Origin: CBDCYN01 sp965224205
GTDB taxonomy: Bacteria; Planctomycetota; Phycisphaerae; Phycisphaerales; Phycisphaeraceae
Assembly: GCA_965224205.1 (NCBI GenBank)
Contig: CBDCYN010000012.1
Coordinates: 1-22,438 of the forward strand
DNA length: 22,438 nucleotides
Direction of reading: 5' to 3'
Of the stretch, positions 16,564 through 22,438 are shown piece after piece; positions within the stretch are counted from its first letter, which is position 1, and each line of letters starts with the position of its first letter. Made by a program: the position numbers and the translations under genes. The notes below the pieces were generated by a model. That model had not been told where the DNA came from, did not search any database, and worked only from the letters and a program-made list of their open reading frames with translations.

Positions 16564-17018
16564 CACGCCTCCGGCGGTGTGTCTCGGGCGGCCTCAGCCT
16601 CGGCCGCGAGGGTGTCGTACTTGGCGGCCCGCCCGCGGGCGGAGGCCACCGGATAACGCTGCCCCGTTGATGGCCAGCTTGTCCTGGGCGGCGGCCATGA
16701 GGTCGATGTCCAGGCGCCGGGCCAGGTTGACCAGGCAGATGAAGACGTCACCCAGCTCCTGCGCACCGCCCCGCGGTCCAGGGGGCCGCCCTCACCGCGG
16801 CCGTCGCCGTCTCGCCACAGGAACTGCTCGAGGACCTCGGCGGCCTCGATGGACAAGGCGGTCGCCAGGTCCTTCGGAGCGTGAAACCGCCCCCAGTCGC
16901 GGGCCCCGTTGAACGCGGCCAAGGCGTCCGCCAGGGTCGACAGGGGCGTCTGTCCCTCCGACCAGGCCGCGCCGCCCTGGCTCGGCCCATCCGGGCAGCC
17001 CAGGTCGCCCTCGCTCAC
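16563..17018 (-). CDS. MazG-type nucleotide pyrophosphohydrolase (frameshifted)
   Basis: This small all-alpha NTP pyrophosphohydrolase probably removes non-canonical or excess nucleotides such as dCTP. The N-terminal half reads ALAAFNGARDWGRFHAPKDL, then ATALSIEAAEVLEQFLWRD, with the metal-binding E-x2-E helix. The second half, in another frame from about 16762 to 16665, reads QELGDVFICLVNLARRLDI followed by DLMAAAQDKLAING, bearing the E-x2-D motif. It then returns to frame with YPVASARGRAAKYDTLAA. Two single-base indels, near 16755-16765 and in the C run 16662-16665, explain the break. Start GTG 17016-17018 overlaps the methyltransferase stop (GTGA). The role next to moeA is not obvious. The substrate cannot be read from sequence. 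Confidence 0.85.
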   Translation of the reverse strand: MSEGDLGCPDGPSQGGAAWSEGQTPLSTLADALAAFNGARDWGRFHAPKDLATALSIEAAEVLEQFLWRDGDGRGEGGPLDRGAVRRSWVTSSSAWSTWPGAWTSTSWPPPRTSWPSTGQRYPVASARGRAAKYDTLAAEAEAARDTPPEA

Positions 17019-18282
17019 GCGTCCTCTCGACGCATCAAGAGGGTGATGTGTTCGTCCTTGGCCCGCTGCCTGCCGCCGCCGACGCGGAACGTGGGGCGCC
17101 CCTGGCTCACCGTAGCGACGCGCACGAACCCGGCCCGGGCGGCGGCGTCGTCCACGAGGGGGAGCACGTGAATGGGCCCGTTGAGCCCCTGGCCGTCGCC
17201 GATGACCCAGGCGACCATGCCCCCAGGGACCAGCACGCGCTCCCAGGCGCTCAGCACGTCGGCCAGGCCCTCGGCGTAGCGCGCGTTGGCGTGGCGCTCG
17301 CCGGCCGCCCGCTGCTCGCGGCGCGCCCCGAGCTCGGCGCGCTGGGCCAGGGTCCCATCGAGCCCAAGGAGCTGGTAGCGCCGCTGGTGGTGGGCGGCGT
17401 AGTCGTACACGCCCGGGTAAGGGGGCGAGCTGACGATGCCCGCCACGGGGGGACGTCCTCGGACGCCAGGCTCCCCCACGGGGTGCGGGCGTCCTCTTGG
17501 GCGATGAGCGGCGGACACAGGGCCGCGCCCTCAGCCTCTCGCCGCGTCAGGCCGTCATACAGGTCAGCCAGGTTGCGGGCGTGCTCCTCCGCCCGGGCGA
17601 CGAACCACTGATCCACGCGCTTGTCGGTGATCCACTTGTGGTCCCGATCGGCGACCACCACCGAGTCGCTGGCCTGCTTGGAGGCCTTGACCAAGATCGA
17701 CGACAAGCACACGCGCAGCATCCGCCGCACCGACGTGGGCCATCGCCCCGCGCCCTCGTGGAGGACCTTGGCCAGGCTCCACACCGCCAGCAGCGCCGGC
17801 GGGTCGAACCAGGGGCCGTCATGCTCAAAGGTCGCCCGATCCACGCGGCCGCCCGCCCGCAGAGGCTTGGCCTTGGCCACCACCTCCGCCGCGGCGCTGA
17901 CCAAGGCCGCGCGCTTGGGGCGACTCCAGCGGCGGGTGCGGGCCCAGGCGACCTCGACCCCCACGGCGTTGATGTCGGTCCCGATCCCCAGCCGCCCGGC
18001 CAGCATGGCCTCCAGCATCACGGTGCCGCCCCCCATGAAGGGGTCGGCCACGGGGCCGGGGGGCATCACCTCGATGAGGCGCCCAGCGGTGAACGGGTGC
18101 ATGCGGCCAGGCCAGGTGTGGAAGCCATGGGTGAGCGCCCGAGGGTCGTGGTCGGGCCCCGGACGCGCCGCGTCGGCCAAGGCGGCGGTCAGGCCCTCGG
18201 GCCCATCGCGTCGGACGGCGCCGCCGACGTTCGTCAGGGCGCGCCGACCAGGCTGGGGTCGCTGGGGGTTCTTTGATGACAC
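17015..18282 (-). CDS. SAM-dependent methyltransferase with DPFMGGGT and SPPY motifs (one frameshift)
   Basis: This is an amino-group nucleic-acid methyltransferase of about 420 residues. The SAM-binding motif ADPFMGGGTVMLEAMLAGRL lies at residues 79-98, with GTDIN (acidic residue Asp103) just after. The catalytic motif is SSPPYPGVYDY. A segment of about 190 residues between them may bind the substrate. HTWPGRMHPF precedes the SAM motif. The order (SAM motif first, then SPPY) resembles TRM11/UPF0020-like enzymes as well as some N4-cytosine or N6-adenine DNA methylases, so DNA versus RNA cannot be settled. An extra base in the G run at 17447-17452 splits the frame; both parts align into one protein. 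Start GTG 18280-18282. No restriction enzyme gene is adjacent, so it may be an orphan. First gene of an overlapping operon with mazG and moeA. Confidence 0.8.
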
Positions 18283-18342
18283 CCGCCATCTTTCTTACTA
18301 TCGGCCCCCCTTAGTCAAGGATCACCGCCGCCCCGGAGCGCC

Positions 18343-19089
18343 CATGTCCTCGCCCTCGCCCTCCCCCGAGCGCCTGCGCCTCGACCGCCACCTCGCCGAC
18401 GCCCTCAACGTCACCCGCAAGGAGGCCGCTGGCATGATCCGCAAGGGCTGCGTGACCGTGGACGGGTGGTCGTCACCAAAAAAAACGCCCAGATCACCCC
18501 CGCTAGCCAGACGGTCCACGCCTTCGAGGCCCTGGTCCCCTGGCGCGCCCACTGGGTCGTCGCCCTCAACAAGCCCGCCGGCCTCATCTGCGCCACCCGC
18601 GACGCGGCGCAGCCGACGATCATGAGCCTCATCGACGACGACCTCTGGCGTAAGGGCCTCGCGCCCGTCGGCCGGCTGGACAAGGACACCACCGGCCTGC
18701 TCCTGCTGACCAACGACGGCGCCCTCAGCCACCGCCTCACCCACCCCAAGCGCCACGTCGCCAAGCGCTATCGCGTGTGGTGGGAGGGCGCCTTGGAGCG
18801 GCCCGTCGAGCGCCTGGCCCAGGGCATCACCCTTAAGGACGGCGCGGCCTGTCGCCCCGCAGCGCTGGCCATCGTCCAAGCCTCCGACGTCGGCGGCGAG
18901 GGCCTGCTGACCCTGCGCGAAGGCAAGTACCACCAGGTCAAGCGCATGATCGCCGCGTGCGGCGGCCACGTGACCCGCCTTCACCGCGAGGCCATCGGCG
19001 GCCTGGACCTGCCAGCGGACCTGGCCGGCGGGCAGGCGCGCCTCCTCGAGGAGGCCGAGCTCCAGGCGATCTTCGGGGCCGAGGCCTGA
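18343..19089 (+). CDS. rsuA: RsuA-type 16S rRNA pseudouridine synthase (one frameshift)
   Basis: The enzyme isomerises a uridine in small-subunit rRNA (U516 in Escherichia coli RsuA). The N-terminal S4 RNA-binding domain reads LRLDRHLADALNVTRKEAAG and then MIRKGCVTVDG from the ATG at 18343. The frame breaks at the G run near 18464-18466 and continues VVTKKNAQITP in the next frame. The catalytic aspartate is in PVGRLDKDTTGLLLLTNDG. HRLTHPKRHVAKRYRVWWEG and LREGKYHQVKRMIAACGGHV are typical of the RsuA/RluB/RluE group. The compact domain with GITLKDGAACRPAALAIV resembles RsuA more than RluB. It is divergent from the methyltransferase operon across about 60 bp. Confidence 0.88.
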   Translation, partial: HVLALALPRAPAPRPPPRRRPQRHPQGGRWHDPQGLRDRGRVVVTKKNAQITPASQTVHAFEALVPWRAHWVVALNKPAGLICATRDAAQPTIMSLIDDDLWRKGLAPVGRLDKDTTGLLLLTNDGALSHRLTHPKRHVAKRYRVWWEGALERPVERLAQGITLKDGAACRPAALAIVQASDVGGEGLLTLREGKYHQVKRMIAACGGHVTRLHREAIGGLDLPADLAGGQARLLEEAELQAIFGAEA

Positions 19090-19161
19090 CCGCCCACCCC
19101 GGCGCCGCCCCCTCGAAGGTCGCGGCCGTGACCGCGCGGCCGCGGCGGCCAGGTCGCTAAC

Positions 19162-19229
19162 CCGGACCTCTCAGCGCGCCACGACCGGTTCGCCGTCGGC
19201 GCCTGGAACCCTCGCCCGCTGAGGTCCGG
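19162..19229. repeat. Inverted repeat between rsuA and the deiminase gene
   Basis: CCGGACCTCTCAGCG at 19162-19176 is the inverse of CGCTGAGGTCCGG at 19217-19229 apart from a two-base bulge. The 40-base centre is GC-rich. No T tract follows, so it is not a clear terminator, though it may mark the 3' end of rsuA transcripts. The rest of the 19090-19333 gap shows no gene. Confidence 0.45.
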
Positions 19230-19333
19230 AGGTGGCCCCGTTCGTCACTTCGAACGGCGCCCTGGGCGCCGAGCCTTGCCGCCGGCGGGCCCCCCCTCTA
19301 CCGTCGAACCGTCTTAGATTGAGGAGATCTGCG

Positions 19334-21712
19334 TTGCACACCCCTCGCCCAGCAGGGCCCACGAGGACCCGCCCCGGGGCCTGGGCCGCCTCGTCGAGGC
19401 TGCTGGCCGCCGCGGCGCTGACCGGCCTGACGGCCTGCGGCCCCCAAGGTTCGGACGCGCCGCCGGACCCCGCCCCCTACGAGACCCCGGCCCTGGTCCA
19501 CACCGACTGGCCCGCCGGCCTCACGGTGGACCGCCGCGGCGTCTTGCTCCTGGACGAGGGGATCAAGCCCGCCATCCCCCGGGCGCGCACCTTCCCGGTG
19601 GCGGCAAGGCCGACGCGGCCGACAGCGTGCGCTACCTGGCCCCACAGAACTACGCCATCACCGCGCCGCCTGCGGCCGAGCGCGCCTTCCGCCCCATGAC
19701 GCAGTGGGAGCCCATGCGGGCGCTGATGCTGTCTCTGGACGCCTACTCCCTGCAAGACAGCGCGCTGGCCGACACCTTCACCGGGATCGCCCTGGCCGCC
19801 GCCGAGGGCGGAGAGGTCTGGGTCTTCGCCGGCTCCGAGCAGGTCAAGACCACCCTCCAGTCGGGGCTGCTCGACGCCGGCATGAGCCAGCAGACCTTGG
19901 CCGACGCGGTGAAGTTCAAGCTCGAGCGGGTCGACAGCATCTGGTTCGTCGACTCCTCCCCCCTGCCCATCATCGACGAGGCCGACGGCACCTTCGCCTT
20001 CGCCGATTTCCGCTACTACCACGACCGCCCCCTGGACGACGGCCTCGGCACCATCTTGGGCGCAGCCTGCCAGACTTCGGCTACGACGCCACGGCGACCG
20101 TCTACCGGGCGCCGCTGAACGTGGAGGGCGGCACCTTGCTGGCCACCGGCGACGGGATCTGCATCACCGGCAGCCGCCAGCTGGTCCACATGAGCTGCAC
20201 CGCCAGCGGCTGCGACCACGGCATCGACAACCTGTCCCTCGAGGCCCTCCAGACCCACCCCCTGGCGGTGGAGATGCGGGCGCTGGCCGCTGAGTACGCC
20301 GGCTGCAAGGACCTCATCGTCACCCTCAGCGTCAACGGCGACGCCACGGGCCACGCGGACATGTACCTCAAGCCCATCAGCGACGACGTCATCTTAGTCG
20401 GCGAGTACGCAGCGCCCTTCGGCCACAGCCTCGAGGCCGACAACGCCCCGCGCCTGGACGCCAACGCCGACTTCTTGGCCGCCTACGTGCGCCCGGACGG
20501 CTCGAGCTACACCGTCGAGCGCCTCCCCATGCCCGGGGTGCGCCTGTCCAGCTGGGGGCCGACCCCCCTACACCTGGATCAACAGCAACCTCTTCAACGG
20601 CATCAACATCTGGCCGACCTACGACATCGCCGGGTGGGCGAGCGCCCAGGACGCGGCCCTGGCCCGCTGGCAGGAGGTCCTGCCCGAGACGACCCACGTG
20701 GGCGTGGAGGCGACCCTGCTGGCGAGCTACTACGGGGCGATCCACTGCGTGACCCGCACCCTCCCCGCGGCCCCCGCCGGGGACTGGGTCGCCGACGGGG
20801 TCTGCGGAGCGGACGACGCGTGTGTGGCCGCGTCGCCTCCGAGGACACCAACGGACGGGCCTGGACGCCAACGCGACCACCGCAGCGGGGCCGGACCCCT
20901 ACGCCGAGCCAGGCTACGCCGGCGCCTGCACCGTGGGGGGACCCCGCCGAGGCCGTCTGCTGGGGGCCCGCCTGGCTGTGCGGCTGCAACGACTGCGACA
21001 GCGGCTGCGGCCCGCCGCCTCCCGACCCCTGCAAGGGGATCGGCTTCATCGGCTGCTGCACCGGGACGGTCACCAAGTGGTGCGAGCAGGGGACCTACCG
21101 CGAGGAGGACTGCGCCGGCCAGGGCTGCGGCTGGCTGCCTGGCGAGCAATACTACGGCTGCGGCACGACCCTCAGCGACCCCAGCGGCGTCAACCCTCGC
21201 GAGTGCCCGTGCGTGCCCCAGTGCGACGGCAGAGCCTGCGGCGATGACGGCTGCGGCGGCTCCTGCGGGACCTGCGAGGGCGGCGCCTGCGACGAGGGCC
21301 AGGGGCAGTGCGTGGCCTGCGACGCGTGCGAACTCGGCGACCTCCGCTGCGAAGGCGACGCGGTCGTGCGCTGCCTGCCTCAGCGCGCCGCCAGCGGGCA
21401 GCCCTTGGCCGGGTGCGGGCGCCGTGAGGCGGTCGACTGCGCCGCCGACGGGCTGGTCTGCGACGAGGGCCTGTGCGTCGAGCCACCGGTGGTCGAGGAC
21501 GTGACCGAGCCCGGGCCCGACGTGGCCGGCGACGACGCGGTGAGGTCGGACGCCGGGAGGCGCCGGTGAAGCCGGTGGCGCCCCCGGACGACGGCTGCGC
21601 CGGGGGCTCAGGGCCCGCGGCGTGGCCCCTGGCGCTGCTGTGGCTGCTGGCCCTGGCCCGTCGTCGTCGGCGGCGCCCTAAACCGGCTGTCGCGTCCCCA
21701 CCGCGGGCATGA
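19334..21712 (+). CDS. Lipoprotein with agmatine/peptidylarginine deiminase domain, Cys-rich region and MYXO-CTERM-like anchor (several frameshifts)
   Basis: A GAGGAG site at 19321-19326 leads to TTG 19334 and a lipoprotein signal ending ALTGLTAC (lipobox LTAC). The PAD_porph-type catalytic domain then spans about 19640-20800. It shows FRPMTQWEPMRALMLSLDAY, IWFVDSSPLPIIDEADGTFA with FRYYHDRPLDDGLG, VEGGTLLATGDGICITGSR, the His-Ala-Asp pair at 20352-20360 (GHADMYLKPIS) and the nucleophile cysteine codon at 20746-20748 in YYGAIHCVTRTLP. Enzymes of this fold hydrolyse guanidino groups of agmatine, arginine or peptidyl-arginine. From about 20950 a Cys-rich region follows, with CVPQCDGRACGDDGCGGSCG typical of myxobacterial secreted proteins. 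It ends DDGCAGGSGPAAWPLALLWL, LALARRRRRR: a MYXO-CTERM-like sorting tail. Frame changes near 19600, 20068, 20568, 20828, 20870, 20938 and 21540 all sit at G/C runs. Confidence 0.8.
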
Positions 21713-21900
21713 GATCCTCCGGCGGCGCGTTCACGGGGAGCCTAGTCGCCGGCCCCAACGGCCGCGTGCCCGCGGCTTCTCTTGTCCGGGGTCCAACTGG
21801 TGGGTAGGTTCGGACCCTCAGCTCAGGCAGCGTTCAGCTAGGGCGTCGCCTCGGCCCGCCCCCCTTCGCATCCCCTCGCCCCCTGGAGCGCCTCCGCCCC
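21713..21900. other. Intergenic region after the deiminase gene
   Basis: This GC-rich gap of 188 bases holds no recognisable gene, terminator or promoter. Confidence 0.4.
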
Positions 21901-22438
21901 ATGACCCCCTCCGGACCCTGGCCGCGCCGCCTGCTGGTGCTGCTCATCGCCGCCGGCGTGCAGCTGCCCCTGTGGTGGTCTATGGAGGGGCTGACGGGGG
22001 GCCACCGGGACGGCGCGAGCGTGTGCGATCAATCGTCCATGCGGACGGTGCGCTTGCACCCGTCGAGCCTGTCGGCGGCGCTCTTGTCGCGCTACCAGGC
22101 CGAGCGCTGCCCCAAGCGGCCTCGGCCCGTGCGCGGGATGGCGGTGCGCCTGCCCAAGGAAAAACCCGAACAGGTCGAGCCCCCCTTGCCCGACGACAGC
22201 AAGATCGTCGAGACCCCTGACCAGCCAGAGCCGGAGCGCCCAAGCCCGTCGACACCAAGCTGGTGAGCGATAAGACCACGCGCACGGACAGCCGACCAAG
22301 CGGCGGCGAGACCGGACCGCCAACTCCAAGACCCAGGGGGACGCCACCGTGAAGCAGCCCTCGAAGGTCCAGGCCACCGAGAGCAAGAGCACCGATCCCA
22401 CGGTCACCAGCGAGGCCCGCGAGGACATGCGGGTCGCC
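21901..22438 (+). CDS. TonB/AgmX-like proline-rich membrane protein, N-terminal part (frameshifted)
   Basis: From the ATG at 21901 the protein has a basic start and a single membrane helix (RRLLVLLIAAGVQLPLWW), then a periplasm-type Pro/Lys/Glu-rich stretch (PKEKPEQVEPPLPDDSKIVE, TPDQPEPERP). The frame changes near 22238, continuing KPVDTKLVSDKTTRTD, and again near 22293, continuing PTKRRRDRTANSKTQGDATV and KQPSKVQATESKSTDPTVTS. The VSDK-T-RTE/D motif and proline-rich linker are known from TonB/AgmX/PglI-type proteins of myxobacteria and relatives. The conserved C-terminal domain lies beyond the window, so the call rests on layout alone. No secure ribosome site was seen. Confidence 0.45.

Noticed and set aside
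18292..18318. Minus-strand TTGACT at 18313-18318 with TAGTAA at 18295-18300 as methyltransferase promoter
   Set aside because: The spacing is only 12 bases. A C-run indel between them could have shortened it, but this cannot be shown.
17497..18625. Long plus-strand frames opposite the methyltransferase
   Set aside because: They are His/Arg/Gly-rich shadows of a minus-strand gene with clear DPFMGGGT and SPPY motifs.

Overview
The window looks like two bacterial genomes joined at about 15.2 kb. Bases 1 to about 15,190 carry a moderate-GC genome with protein styles I associate with Planctomycetota, probably Phycisphaerae (inference from protein style; no search was run). Bases from about 15,310 to the end have very high GC and genes typical of Myxococcota or Bradymonadales-like bacteria: a Cys-rich secreted protein with CGDDGCGGSCG modules and a MYXO-CTERM-like tail, and a TonB/AgmX-like protein. 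One 60-base row counted by hand on each side gave 30/60 G+C at 6721-6780 and 48/60 at 17881-17940.

Left part, in order. Pyruvate dehydrogenase E1 genes pdhA and pdhB lie on the minus strand, separated by a very strong 26-bp-arm hairpin. A long non-coding stretch follows, then mraZ with its own operator. mraZ is not followed by rsmH. Instead there is a short promoter-terminator unit that may encode an ~83-nt small RNA, then two insertion-sequence relics (IS3-type orfB, and an IS481-like transposase with an internal stop). Next come metK, ptsI (PTS enzyme I), a small unrecognised ORF, a long RNase E/G with a basic, disordered tail, dxr, and rseP (site-2 protease) whose 3' half is riddled with frameshifts. 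A tRNA-Ala(GGC) with its promoter, the remains of a Rieske [2Fe-2S] gene, a minus-strand terminator and a membrane anti-sigma-factor-like gene complete this half. The last gene loses its N-terminus at the join.

Right part, in order. A minus-strand overlapping operon encodes a SAM-dependent methyltransferase (DPFMGGGT and SPPY motifs), a MazG pyrophosphohydrolase and MoeA. Divergent from it is an RsuA-type 16S rRNA pseudouridine synthase. Downstream is a large lipoprotein with an agmatine/peptidylarginine deiminase domain, a Cys-rich region and a MYXO-CTERM-like anchor. The window ends in a proline-rich TonB/AgmX-like protein.

Small frameshifts at G/C homopolymers affect every gene right of the join, plus pdhB, rseP, the Rieske gene and the small ORF before rng. 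metK, ptsI, rng and dxr are intact. This pattern fits residual indel error from long reads of uneven depth, so most broken genes here may be whole in the organism. The most interesting biology is the candidate small RNA after mraZ, the mraZ operator, the RNase E-like tail, and the anchored deiminase.
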